From positions 1 through 22,617 of the forward strand of contig JAEZKE010000011.1 of assembly GCA_023436175.1 (NCBI GenBank): 22,617 nucleotides of DNA, written 5' to 3'. Shown here one piece after another: positions 1-7,499 of this stretch. The position numbers and the translations under genes were made by a program. Below the pieces are notes generated by a model. The model saw nothing but the letters and a program-made list of their open reading frames with translations. It did no database searches and was not told where the DNA came from. The DNA comes from Methanobacteriota archaeon (lineage in GTDB: Archaea; Methanobacteriota; Methanobacteria; Methanobacteriales; Methanobacteriaceae). Position 1 is the first letter of the stretch. Every line of letters starts with the position of its first letter.

Positions 1-578
1 TTGCTACGTTCACAGCATTTACATATGTACCAACATTTGCCCAACTGGTATTGAATACAAATGTACAGAATAGTGGTCTTCTATTGACTCCCCTTTCAAT
101 AACAGTACTTATAACTGCGATATTAGGTGGAGTACTTTTAGATAAGTTTGGTGCTAAACGTATGCTGTTACTCGGATCACCTGTTTTGAGTGCGGGGCTT
201 TTGGGGCTGGCTTACTATGTTACAGATTCAATTAGCCTTTCAGTTGCCCTAATATTAATTGGAATAGGAATGGGTTTTACTACCAGTGCTTTTCAGGTAC
301 TTATGATGTCTTTCATACCTAGAAATGAAGAAGGAACTGGTGTAGGTGTATTAAATACATTTAAAGGGGTTGGAGGTACTATTGGGCCAATAGCAGGTTC
401 TTTCTTCTTGGGAGCCGCATTAAGTGGAACAATTACATACAGCCATGCATTTAGTAATTTATTCATGTTTGGAACAGTAGTTTCAATCATTGCTGTAATG
501 CTGCTGGTTATTGTAGTAATAATGGATAAAACTGATGAATCTATAGCTAATGGCTCTGAATCTATAACTGGAAAATAA
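1..578 (+). CDS. MFS transporter, C-terminal part (partial at window edge)
   Basis: The reading frame is open from the first bases (frame starting at base 3), so this is the 3' end of a longer gene; the TTG at 51 is an internal codon and not a start. About 190 residues are visible and are very hydrophobic. The segment LGGVLLDKFGAKR is the loop signature of the major facilitator superfamily (G-x-L-x-D-x-x-G-x-K/R), and several membrane helices follow, ending in a short charged tail. The pattern resembles the C-terminal half of the DHA2/EmrB-QacA drug-proton antiporters, which act in the cytoplasmic membrane. Substrate cannot be inferred. A T-rich tract follows the stop. Confidence 0.8.
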   Translation, partial: ATFTAFTYVPTFAQLVLNTNVQNSGLLLTPLSITVLITAILGGVLLDKFGAKRMLLLGSPVLSAGLLGLAYYVTDSISLSVALILIGIGMGFTTSAFQVLMMSFIPRNEEGTGVGVLNTFKGVGGTIGPIAGSFFLGAALSGTITYSHAFSNLFMFGTVVSIIAVMLLVIVVIMDKTDESIANGSESITGK

Positions 579-603
579 AATATCTGTGCTTTTAATTAAA
601 AAA

Positions 604-627
604 TATTTTTTTTACTTTTTTTTATTT
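604..627 (+). terminator. oligo-T terminator after the MFS gene
   Basis: Two runs of eight T separated by AC begin about 26 bases after the MFS stop codon, followed by ATTT. Archaeal RNA polymerase terminates at such oligo-T tracts without needing a hairpin. Confidence 0.5.
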
Positions 628-701
628 GAAGTTTGAATGGTGAGATTTAGGGCGGATAATTTGTATATAACAATTGACAACAATGGTAAAAAAATAATTA
701 A

Positions 702-745
702 TTATTCTTCCTTAATTGGAATCGTAAAATAAAAAGTTGAACCTT
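702..745 (-). pseudogene. remnant of histidine kinase 3' end (GSTFYFTIPIKEE-stop)
   Basis: On the minus strand, 743 down to 702 reads GSTFYFTIPIKEE followed by TAA. This is the typical last stretch of a histidine kinase ATPase domain. The 31 bases at 715-745 are identical to 911-941, which encode the same GSTFYFTIPI in the intact kinase next door. Upstream of the remnant the frame meets a stop at 759-761, so this is only a tail. The simplest reading is that it is the original end of the kinase gene, displaced by the hairpin array lying between the two copies. Confidence 0.6.
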
Positions 746-941
746 CACACTCAACCGCTCAAAAAAGGTTGATCAAAAACATGGGATGATCAACCCTTCA
801 AAATTCAAGGAATTTTGAGGCTGCAAAAATCTTAGATTTTTGCCGGCTTTCCGAAGCCATCGGAAATCTTCGATTTCCGGGCATGCAAAAACTACGTTTT
901 TGCAAGGTTGATTGGAATCGTAAAATAAAAAGTTGAACCTT
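715..941. repeat. 31-bp direct repeats (715-745, 911-941) flanking a 165-bp hairpin array
   Basis: The 31 bases at 715-745 recur exactly at 911-941. Between them (746-910) lie consecutive hairpins: 767-775/787-795 (9 bp), 798-806/810-818 (9 bp, loop AAG), 823-831/835-843 (9 bp, loop TTA), 845-849/854-858 (5 bp), 861-868/872-879 (8 bp, loop TTC) and 885-892/896-903 (8 bp, loop TAC). A further TCAACC/GGTTGA pair is at 751-756/767-772. The array contains no open reading frame of note. Its right end supplies the last five codons and the stop of the kinase. This looks like an inserted non-coding element with a duplicated target, but recombination between kinase paralogues could also leave such a repeat. 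Confidence 0.7.
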
Positions 942-2865
942 TACCTAATTCCGATTCAAGCCATATCCTACCCTGAAGTCTATCAATAATCTTTTTAACT
1001 ATTGCAAGACCTATACCCGTACCTTCATACTTTTCTATTGTATGTAAACGCTGGAATATCATAAATATGCGGTTGAAATATTGGGGTTCTATTCCTATAC
1101 CATTATCTGAAATGCTGAAAACGTATTCATTATCTTCTTTTCTTGCAGAAATATGGATTTTGGGCGGCTCTTCTGGTTTTCTGTATTTAATTGCATTCCC
1201 TATAAGATTCTGGAATACTTGGGTTAATAACCTCTTATCAGAGTACACTTCAGGTAATTCATCACAAGTTATTTCCCCATTATTCTCTTTAATGGTAACT
1301 TGATAGTCTGAAAGTATATCTTTAACAATTCCTTTTGTACTAACTAATTTAAACTTTTCTCCTTTGGATATAACTCTTGAGTATTCCAATAATTCTTTAA
1401 TTAGGTTTTGCATCCGTTTTGTAGCATCCACAATATAATCCATGAACTCATCAGCATCACTATCCAAATTACCTTTATAACGACGTTTTAAAAGCTGTGT
1501 AAAACTGGTAATTGTTCTAAGTGGTTCTTGAAGGTCATGGGATGTAACATATGCAAATTGATCTAATTCTTCATTGGAACGTTCTAAATCATGTACGGTT
1601 TCTTGTAATTTCTCTTCTGTTTTTTTAAGTTCTGTAAGATCAAAATGCGTACCAACAATCCTGACTATCTTTCCATCTGAATCCCGCCTGACAGGAAAAC
1701 CCCTGGAGAGAATATTAAGATAATGCCCATCTCTGTGCCGGAGTCTAAACTCGATTTCATAGTCTCGTTCGCCAATCATAACTGCATCTACTAATTGAAG
1801 TGTCCTTTTTTTATCATCCGGGTGAAGTAAATGTAACCAAGCACTTACATGGTTTCCCATTTCATCATCTGAATAACCTAGCATTTCATTATAACGATGA
1901 GAATGCCATACTTTATCTGTTTCCATATTCCAGTCCCATATACCTTCCTGAGCTGCTTTAACTGCTAGATCAAACCTTTCTTCACTTTCCTTTAAAGCTT
2001 CTTCAGCTTCTTTTCGCTTGGTGACATCGATATTTGCACTAATCATCTTTAAAGGATTACCTTCAGCGTCCTTGAAAACTTGCCAACGTCCTGCCAACCA
2101 ATGTACACTACCATCTGGCCATATAACTCGCCATTCACCTTCTACTGATTTACCTGTTTCAAAAGCATGCTCAACAACCTGTAAAACTTCTAGAGGGTCA
2201 TCTGGATGAACAAATTTTTTCCAAGCATCCATTGTTCTCGGGAATTCACCGGGTTGTAAACCATGTAGGGCTTCTAATTCAGGTGTCCAGAAGATTGCGC
2301 CTGTTTGAAAATTTTCCTCAAATATACCAATATTTGCCGCCTTCTGCGCTAGACTTAATCGTTCCTCATTTTCTTGTAAGGATTCATAAACTCCTTTTAA
2401 TTCCGCAGTACGCTCCTCAATCTGCTCTTCAAGACAATCATATGCTGCTTTCAAACCTTCTTCCATTTGTTTACGTTCGGTAATATCTTGGATTTGTAAT
2501 AAAAACCCAGAATCAGTAGTAGAAACATTATAATCAAGAAATAAAATGCCTTTTTTAATGGAATGATAAAAATCAGCGTGTTTAACTTTCTCTAAATCAA
2601 AAGATGCCTGAAATTTAATATATCCATTCTTAATTAATTCTTCTTTCCTAAACTTTATATGCAGATTATCAAATAGGTTAATCCGTTTAAAAGCTTCTAT
2701 TGATGGAATACCTGTAATTTGTAATGCAGACTTGTTAACTTCGATCAATTGACCATTTTTATCATACAAAAGGGTGCCTATAGGTGATTTACTAAATAGT
2801 TCCCTAAATTTATCCCTTGATTGAGATAAAGACTCATTTATATGGGTTTTATTATTTTTACTCAT
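892..2865 (-). CDS. PAS-domain sensor histidine kinase
   Basis: Predicted 657-residue cytoplasmic sensor kinase with no membrane segment or signal peptide. Three PAS-like domains are visible: about 15-130, about 168-287 (VHPDD and WPDGSVHWLAGR), and about 290-415 (LHPDDKK and RHRDGHYLNILSRG). A coiled coil rich in Glu and Lys joins the first two. The phosphoacceptor is His443 in SHDLQEPLR. The ATPase domain has the N box (FQNLIGNAIKYR), G1 (DNGIGI), an F box and G2 (GTGIGLAIVKKI). AGGTGAT precedes the ATG. No response regulator is adjacent, so the partner is unknown. The C-terminus is unusual: GSTFYFTIPI is followed by NLAKT encoded by an inserted hairpin element, whereas a displaced copy of the probable original end (KEE-stop) lies at 702-745. 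The ATPase core itself looks intact. Confidence 0.9.
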   Translation of the reverse strand: MSKNNKTHINESLSQSRDKFRELFSKSPIGTLLYDKNGQLIEVNKSALQITGIPSIEAFKRINLFDNLHIKFRKEELIKNGYIKFQASFDLEKVKHADFYHSIKKGILFLDYNVSTTDSGFLLQIQDITERKQMEEGLKAAYDCLEEQIEERTAELKGVYESLQENEERLSLAQKAANIGIFEENFQTGAIFWTPELEALHGLQPGEFPRTMDAWKKFVHPDDPLEVLQVVEHAFETGKSVEGEWRVIWPDGSVHWLAGRWQVFKDAEGNPLKMISANIDVTKRKEAEEALKESEERFDLAVKAAQEGIWDWNMETDKVWHSHRYNEMLGYSDDEMGNHVSAWLHLLHPDDKKRTLQLVDAVMIGERDYEIEFRLRHRDGHYLNILSRGFPVRRDSDGKIVRIVGTHFDLTELKKTEEKLQETVHDLERSNEELDQFAYVTSHDLQEPLRTITSFTQLLKRRYKGNLDSDADEFMDYIVDATKRMQNLIKELLEYSRVISKGEKFKLVSTKGIVKDILSDYQVTIKENNGEITCDELPEVYSDKRLLTQVFQNLIGNAIKYRKPEEPPKIHISARKEDNEYVFSISDNGIGIEPQYFNRIFMIFQRLHTIEKYEGTGIGLAIVKKIIDRLQGRIWLESELGKGSTFYFTIPINLAKT

Positions 2866-3302
2866 AATAAATCACCTTAATTAATTATTATTTTTTTCTA
2901 AATAATAGTTTACCATTAATTTCGTAGAAATAACTTTTATTTTCAATTGATTTACTCAATTTATAGATACTAATTATAGTTATTTACATTATGAAAAATG
3001 TTTATCTTTCTAAAATTAGGTGTTTTGGAATGAACGTATTATTGGAGTCGAGTGGGGGAGTGAAGATGGTTTTAGATTCTGCGAACTGTCAAAAACGAAG
3101 TTTTTGATGCATCGAAAATCATATGAAATGATGATTTAATATGTGTTTTTATTTCGTTAAACAGTTCTATGACGAAGTAAACTTTGATGTCAATATATTT
3201 TCATTTTTTGAATAAATTTCCTGCATTGAATTTGGAAATTGTCTTGACTAAATTGAAAAAAAATATTTTCTCCTAACCCAATAGTAATATGAGGTGAATT
3301 AA
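2866..3302. other. intergenic region between divergent kinase and tautomerase genes
   Basis: This AT-rich gap of about 440 bases holds the promoters of the kinase (minus) and the tautomerase (plus) and the branched hairpin structure at 3083-3167. No further coding sequence was seen. Confidence 0.5.
3083..3167. repeat. branched multi-hairpin element
   Basis: An outer stem GAACTGT (3083-3089) / ACAGTTC (3161-3167) encloses two inner hairpins: CAAAAAC-GAA-GTTTTTG (3090-3106) and AAATCAT/ATGATTT (3116-3122/3131-3137). The first inner hairpin has the same arms as the one at 886-902, again with a three-base loop. The function is unknown; it could fold in RNA or extrude in DNA. Confidence 0.55.
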
Positions 3303-3503
3303 ATGCCAGTTGTACAGGTGAATATGTGGAAAGGAATTAGCCAGGAAAAAATAGAATATTTAATAAAAAACATTACAAAGGTCTTTGTTGATATGGACGT
3401 TCCAGCAGATGCTGTGAGTGTAATTATATATGAGGTTCCAAAGGAACATTGGGGTGAAGGTGGAGAAACCTGTGCAGTGCGATTTAAAGATATAGAACCT
3501 TAA
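3303..3503 (+). CDS. 4-oxalocrotonate tautomerase family protein
   Basis: A 66-residue protein beginning Met-Pro, matching the 4-oxalocrotonate tautomerase family, in which removal of Met exposes the catalytic N-terminal proline. The length (about 60-70 residues), the early beta strand (PVVQVNMWKG), the following helix and the later segment VIIYEVPKEHWGEGG fit the short, oligomer-forming tautomerases of the DmpI/XylH kind. GAGGTGA lies just upstream of the ATG. No aromatic degradation genes are nearby, so the physiological substrate cannot be named; in methanogens the role of these proteins is generally unclear. It is monocistronic, with AT-rich DNA on both sides. Confidence 0.85.
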   Translation: MPVVQVNMWKGISQEKIEYLIKNITKVFVDMDVPADAVSVIIYEVPKEHWGEGGETCAVRFKDIEP

Positions 3504-3945
3504 AATTGTACTGAAGGCGAATATAATATCTCCACTATATTTTTTGCATTGATCTCACAGTGTATAATTCAGATTTAATCTAAATTAAGACTAGATTTAA
3601 ATATAAAAGAAATATTTTTTTGATTTTAGATTCCATAAAGCTTCTTTAATGATCTAATAAAACTTTAAAAAGTTTAATAAAATGTTAATTCCATTTTAAG
3701 AAGTGAAATATACTAATACATTCTGATTTTTAAACTGCATCGATTATCACGATTTTTAATATTAAATCAGATTCATTAAACTATTTAATATTTGAAATCA
3801 AATTAATAAATAATCTATAAAAAGATTTATAATATAACTATTGTTATATAATGTTAACCTAAATAATGTTTTTAGTATATGATGCTTTTAACTCTGACAT
3901 TTAGGAAAAAAATTTAATTTAACAAAAATCATTTGGAGGAATTTG
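3504..3945 (+). promoter_or_regulatory. pdxS upstream region
   Basis: The gap is AT-rich with no credible ORF. A TATA-like stretch at 3826-3838 is followed by an inverted repeat ATATAAC-TATT-GTTATAT (3832-3849), which might be an operator or simply part of an AT-rich promoter. No GGAA-N6-TTCC site was found here, unlike the pdxT operon. The ribosome binding site GGAGG is at 3935-3939. Confidence 0.4.
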
Positions 3946-4827
3946 ATGTTACATGGAACAGAAGTTTTAAAGAAAGGATTTGCAAAAATGACAAAAGGCG
4001 GAGTCATAATGGACGTGGTAAACGCTGAACAAGCTGAAATCGCAGAAAATGCAGGTGCAGTAGCAGTAATGGCTCTTGAAAAAGTTCCAGCAGATATAAG
4101 GGCTGCAGGCGGAGTCGCCAGGATGGCAGATCCTTCAAAAGTTATTGAAATAATGGACGCAGTTTCAATACCAGTTATGGCAAAAGTTAGAATAGGCCAC
4201 TTTGTTGAAGCACAGATATTAGAATCTTTAGGTGTTGATATGATTGACGAAAGTGAAGTTCTAACACCTGCCGATGAAAAATACCATGTTGATAAAAAGA
4301 ACTTTACAATTCCTTTTGTTTGCGGAGCAAGAAACCTTGGCGAAGCACTCCGAAGAATAGATGAAGGAGCAGCCATGATAAGGACAAAAGGTGAAGCAGG
4401 TACTGGAAACGTGGTTGAAGCTGTAAGGCACATGAGAATGATACAGGGAACCATAAGAGAAATCCAGAATAAAACCGAAGAAGAACTCTGGGGAGTTGCA
4501 AGGGAACTTGAAGCTCCATACGAACTTGTAAAACAAACAGCAGAACTTGGAAAATTACCTGTTGTAAACTTTGCAGCTGGGGGTGTTGCAACACCTGCAG
4601 ATGCTGCACTCATGATGCAGCTTGGAGCAGACGGTGTCTTCGTTGGATCTGGAATATTCAAATCAGAAAATCCAGAATTAGTTGCAAAAGCAGTTACTGA
4701 AGCAACAGCCAACTATGAAGATGCTGAAATATTAGCTAAAGTTTCAAGGGGACTTGGAAAAGCTATGCCTGGTCTTGAAATAAGTCAAATTCCAGAAGAA
4801 GAAAGGCTCCAATCAAGAGGATGGTAA
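3946..4827 (+). CDS. pdxS: pyridoxal 5'-phosphate synthase, lyase subunit PdxS
   Basis: PdxS (Pdx1) makes pyridoxal phosphate from ribose 5-phosphate, glyceraldehyde 3-phosphate and ammonia that PdxT releases from glutamine. The protein is about 293 residues, normal for the family, and is a TIM barrel throughout. Family signatures are visible: MALEKVPADIRAAGGVARM, the active-site lysine segment PVMAKVRIGH, a second lysine in IRTKGEAGTGN, and the phosphate-binding FAAGGVATPADAALMMQLGADGVFVGSGIF. ATG at 3946 is preferred because GGAGG ends 6 bases before it; the TTG at 3943 is too close to that site. The partner pdxT lies about 11 kb away at the head of the glutamate synthase operon, so the two subunits are not co-transcribed. 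Confidence 0.97.
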   Translation: MLHGTEVLKKGFAKMTKGGVIMDVVNAEQAEIAENAGAVAVMALEKVPADIRAAGGVARMADPSKVIEIMDAVSIPVMAKVRIGHFVEAQILESLGVDMIDESEVLTPADEKYHVDKKNFTIPFVCGARNLGEALRRIDEGAAMIRTKGEAGTGNVVEAVRHMRMIQGTIREIQNKTEEELWGVARELEAPYELVKQTAELGKLPVVNFAAGGVATPADAALMMQLGADGVFVGSGIFKSENPELVAKAVTEATANYEDAEILAKVSRGLGKAMPGLEISQIPEEERLQSRGW

Positions 4828-4914
4828 AACTTTTACCTTTCTCATTTTTTAATTTAAATAAATTTAGTTAAAATAATCAGTAGTGACTTTAAATTCTTAA
4901 TTTTAATCTAAATA

Positions 4915-5874
4915 TTATTCAATTGCTTCTTCACCGCTTTCTTCAGTTCTGATTCTTATTACATTTTCTATAGGTGATATAAATATATCATCGACGATGT
5001 CTTCTGTTTTAATGGGTTTTACTGCTTGAATTACATATTGAACATCTTCTCGTTTTATTATCATGCTAAGCTGTACTTTTTGAGGGATATTTATATTATA
5101 TCTGTTAGCCCTGTATGTTTCTTTGCTGATAGATTCATTATTAAGATAACCAACTTTAGTTATGGTTATATTAGAGAATCCAAATCCTTCTAATGCTTTT
5201 TTTACATTATCCAGTTCTATGGGGTGCATTATTAATTTTAATTTGCAAATTTCTGGTTTTTCAATATCTTCATTACGCGAAGATTTAATTTTTTTAACTA
5301 TCTCTTTAAAATCTGGTTTTTGCGAATTTTTTTGTGCTGATTTAATATCTTGGATAATATCTTTGAATTCTCTTTTTGGTTTTACATTTTTGAGAGTTAC
5401 TTTACTTTTATTATATTCCTTTTTAGTTGCATCCTGTTTTACAGTATTTTTTACTAATTTAAGTAGCATTTTCAGGCCGTCATTTATTCCAATTCCTTCT
5501 GTTGCAATTGTAGGGATAATGAGTGCATCAAAATCCATTCTTAAATTGGAATTGTTTAAATCCTGTTTATTTGTAAATATAACGTAGGGAATATGTTTAC
5601 TGCTTATAAAATTGATTATTTTTTCATCAGTTTCAGTGGGGCCTGTTGTGCTATCTATAAATATTATAACTCCATCAATATCAGGGGATAATATATCATT
5701 TATAAATCTGAATCCTTCTATCCCTGGAGAACTGAAAAGATAAGTGGTATTTTCACCAATGGTTGCTTTTCCATAATCAAATGATAAAATTGATATATTT
5801 TCATTGTTGTTTATATGCTTCAAGGCGGTTGTTTTTCCAGAACCTGAAGCCCCTAAAATCAAGATTTTTAACAT
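4915..5874 (-). CDS. small GTPase fused to a divergent PII (GlnK-like) domain
   Basis: A 319-residue protein in two parts. Residues 1-145 are a small GTPase of the COG2229/SRP-receptor-beta-like kind: P-loop GASGSGKT (8-15), FDYGKA (32-37), SSPG at the G3 position (48-51) and TNKQD (101-105). A charged linker (about 146-205) carries two similar segments, FKDIIQDIKS and FKEIVKKIKS. Residues 211-319 align end to end with the GlnKs of this window, sharing KLENVK/ELDNVK-type helix 1, YRxxxY in the T-loop, IFISP and RIRT. Gln39 and the Gly87/Lys90 nucleotide contacts of GlnK are not conserved, while both arginines of RIRT are. ATG at 5874 is chosen for GGTGA just upstream; longer forms overlap the preceding GTPase gene. 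It is co-oriented with that gene, 43 bases apart. Likely an ammonium/nitrogen signalling switch, by inference only. Confidence 0.85.
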   Translation of the reverse strand: MLKILILGASGSGKTTALKHINNNENISILSFDYGKATIGENTTYLFSSPGIEGFRFINDILSPDIDGVIIFIDSTTGPTETDEKIINFISSKHIPYVIFTNKQDLNNSNLRMDFDALIIPTIATEGIGINDGLKMLLKLVKNTVKQDATKKEYNKSKVTLKNVKPKREFKDIIQDIKSAQKNSQKPDFKEIVKKIKSSRNEDIEKPEICKLKLIMHPIELDNVKKALEGFGFSNITITKVGYLNNESISKETYRANRYNINIPQKVQLSMIIKREDVQYVIQAVKPIKTEDIVDDIFISPIENVIRIRTEESGEEAIE

Positions 5875-5917
5875 AAAAATCACCGGTATCATTAATTCTA
5901 TTGAGTTGTAAATGGGA

Positions 5918-6388
5918 TTATACAGCAACCGCAAGTTGCCTTAATTTTGTGCGCTCATTGTTCATTAATTTAAATAATCTTTCCAGACCATTTTTAATTC
6001 CATATCCAGTTGTAGCGCTTGTTGGAATAATTGGCGCATTAACGTCTATATTTAAGGGTTTGTTAGTTATATCATGCTTATTTGCAAATATAACATAAGG
6101 AACTCTTTTTTCTTCAATGAAACGAATTAATTCCATGTTATTTTTTGTAATACCGGTAGTATTGTCTATGAATATGATGGCACCATCTAAATTTTTTGAT
6201 ATTATATCCTGCATAAATGCAAACCGTTTATTTCCTGGAGAACAGAAAAAATAAGCCTTTTTACCGTGGATCAATGCTTTTCCATAATCTAATGCGGTAG
6301 TTTTTGTTAAATTTTCACATATATATTCTAATGCAGTGGTTTTTCCTGAGTTTGGATCTCCTAATACTATAATTTTTTTAACTTCCAT
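5918..6388 (-). CDS. stand-alone small GTPase, paralogue of the GTPase-PII N-domain
   Basis: A 156-residue protein with P-loop GDPNSGKT (10-17), LDYGKA (33-38), CSPGNKRF (49-56) at the G3 position, ANKHD (102-106) at G4 and SAT (124-126) at G5. The pattern LDYG followed by xSPGxxRF-xF resembles the COG2229 predicted GTPases, in which the usual DxxG aspartate is replaced. There is no PII domain. GGAGGTGA precedes the ATG at 6388; longer ORF versions would start upstream of this strong site and are rejected. It is first in a two-gene unit with the GTPase-PII gene. A perfect GGAA-N6-TTCC operator lies 24 bases ahead of the start codon, which points to induction under nitrogen limitation. Partner proteins are unknown; pairing with the fusion is likely. 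Confidence 0.85.
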   Translation of the reverse strand: MEVKKIIVLGDPNSGKTTALEYICENLTKTTALDYGKALIHGKKAYFFCSPGNKRFAFMQDIISKNLDGAIIFIDNTTGITKNNMELIRFIEEKRVPYVIFANKHDITNKPLNIDVNAPIIPTSATTGYGIKNGLERLFKLMNNERTKLRQLAVAV

Positions 6389-6412
6389 AAATTCACCTCC
6401 ACACCGGATCAA

Positions 6413-6460
6413 GGAAACATACTTCCGGTAGTTAGAGATATGCTTGTTTTGATATATAAA
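6413..6460 (-). promoter_or_regulatory. NrpR-type operator and TATA box of the GTPase operon
   Basis: GGAA-ACATAC-TTCC occupies 6413-6426, the exact GGAA-N6-TTCC form recognised by NrpR in methanogens. A TATA box reading TTTATATATC on the minus strand is at 6451-6460, about 36 bases centre to centre upstream. Transcription would start near 6431, so a bound repressor would sit right after the start site. Confidence 0.7.
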
Positions 6461-6525
6461 CATTTTGAAAAGCTTAAAATCAAATGTTATTTCAAGTTTA
6501 TGGTAATATAAATGAGACAAATTTT

Positions 6526-6599
6526 AAATAAAAAAAATAAAAGCAAAATAAAATAATAAACCACCTTAAAAATTAGGCTATAATCTTAAATAATTTTTA
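6526..6599 (-). terminator. T-rich terminator after the MBL-fold gene
   Basis: On the minus strand the bases after the stop at 6600 are T-rich, including a run of eight T around 6526-6535 and several TTTTATT units. No hairpin is evident. Confidence 0.35.
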
Positions 6600-7289
6600 T
6601 TAGACATGTTTTTTCTTTAAAAATTCTTCATGTTTCATTTTAGCATTATCTATAGCTTTTTTAATGTCATTTTCTACATTTTTGGATATAGCTCCATGTC
6701 CAGGTAATAACAAATCGATTTTCATCGTGTTTAATCTGGCCAGCGAGTTGATATATTCCCCATAACTTCCTGAGCTGGATATATCTGAGATAGTACCTTT
6801 GGCAAATACAGTGTCTCCAGATATTAATACCTTTTTACGGGGCTCGTAGATACATATAGATCCTGAAGTATGCCCTGGAGTATGAAATATTTTTAAAAAC
6901 CAATCGCCCATGTCTATCACATTCATGTTTTCTAACCAGAAATGTACGTGATATCCTTTAGGATTATGTCCATAAGCACGGCAAAGTAGCACTTCATCGT
7001 CTGCAGATATAATCTTGGTAGCTGCGTAGCGGTGAGTTATAATTGGTACTTTGTTCTGCAGGTATCGATTGGCTCCAAAATGATCTACGTGTTCGTGGGT
7101 ATTTATAACGAAATTCAAATCCTTTATATTGATTCCTATTTCTTTTAAATCTTTTTTTAAGGTTCCATAATTTTGATTTATTCCAGAATCAATCAAAACA
7201 TTCAATTTAGTTCCTAAAATTAGATATGATGTGCAACTAGGTTTACCTGTCTTAATCATGTACAAATTGGGTATTATTTCTTCGTACAT
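6600..7289 (-). CDS. MBL-fold metallo-hydrolase (glyoxalase II-like)
   Basis: A 229-residue soluble protein with all metal-binding motifs of the metallo-beta-lactamase fold: THEHVDH (HxHxDH), HTPGHTSGS, SGDTVF and LLPGHG. This is the glyoxalase II/RNase Z-like hydrolase superfamily with a dinuclear zinc or iron site. The length fits single-domain hydrolases; no flavodoxin or rhodanese domain is attached, which argues against an FprA-type oxygen reductase. GGCGG precedes the ATG at 7289. It sits between glnK1 and the GTPase pair on the same strand but has about 210-225 bases on each side, so it is probably transcribed alone. The substrate is unknown. Confidence 0.88.
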   Translation of the reverse strand: MYEEIIPNLYMIKTGKPSCTSYLILGTKLNVLIDSGINQNYGTLKKDLKEIGINIKDLNFVINTHEHVDHFGANRYLQNKVPIITHRYAATKIISADDEVLLCRAYGHNPKGYHVHFWLENMNVIDMGDWFLKIFHTPGHTSGSICIYEPRKKVLISGDTVFAKGTISDISSSGSYGEYINSLARLNTMKIDLLLPGHGAISKNVENDIKKAIDNAKMKHEEFLKKKHV

Positions 7290-7432
7290 AGAATTTCCGC
7301 CAATGATTTGGTTATAATCTAATATTTGGCTACCTTTTACTGTATTAATTACTTTTTATTAAATAGGGGCACATGTTTGTAAAATCAATGGTCTATTTGT
7401 AAGATAAATAAAAAAATGTAAAAAATTGAAAA

Positions 7433-7485
7433 CCCTCAAACATACAATGTTTGGGGCCAAAAATCTTCGATTTTTTTGCGAGGGG
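7433..7485. repeat. branched multi-hairpin element downstream of glnK1
   Basis: An outer CCCTC (7433-7437) / GAGGG (7480-7484) encloses two hairpins: CAAACAT-ACA-ATGTTTG (7437-7453) and AAAAATC-TTC-GATTTTT (7459-7475). The second has the same arm sequence and a three-base loop as the hairpins at 823-843 and 22429-22447. It lies between glnK1 and the MBL gene and could help end transcription. Confidence 0.55.
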
Positions 7486-7499
7486 TAAAAATTAGGATT

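Noticed and set aside
862..878. GGAA...TTCC in the hairpin array as an NrpR operator
   Set aside because: The spacer is nine bases, not six, and the palindrome is explained by the hairpin module family.
746..910. CRISPR array
   Set aside because: The units are different palindromes in direct succession, not identical repeats with unique spacers, and no cas genes are nearby.
892..2865. Kinase inactivated by the insertion
   Set aside because: All catalytic boxes lie upstream of the change; only the last three to five residues differ.
3888..4712. Long minus-strand ORF of 274 codons opposite pdxS
   Set aside because: It is antisense to a confident pdxS gene, has a low-complexity Ser/Ala/Phe-rich translation and no start context.
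5875..5934. 20-residue N-terminal extension of the GTPase-PII protein
   Set aside because: It would overlap the end of the upstream GTPase gene; the P-loop strand begins right after the ATG at 5874, which has GGTGA ahead of it.
6389..6520. 44-residue N-terminal extension of the stand-alone GTPase
   Set aside because: It would cover the operator and TATA box, while GGAGGTGA lies correctly before the ATG at 6388.
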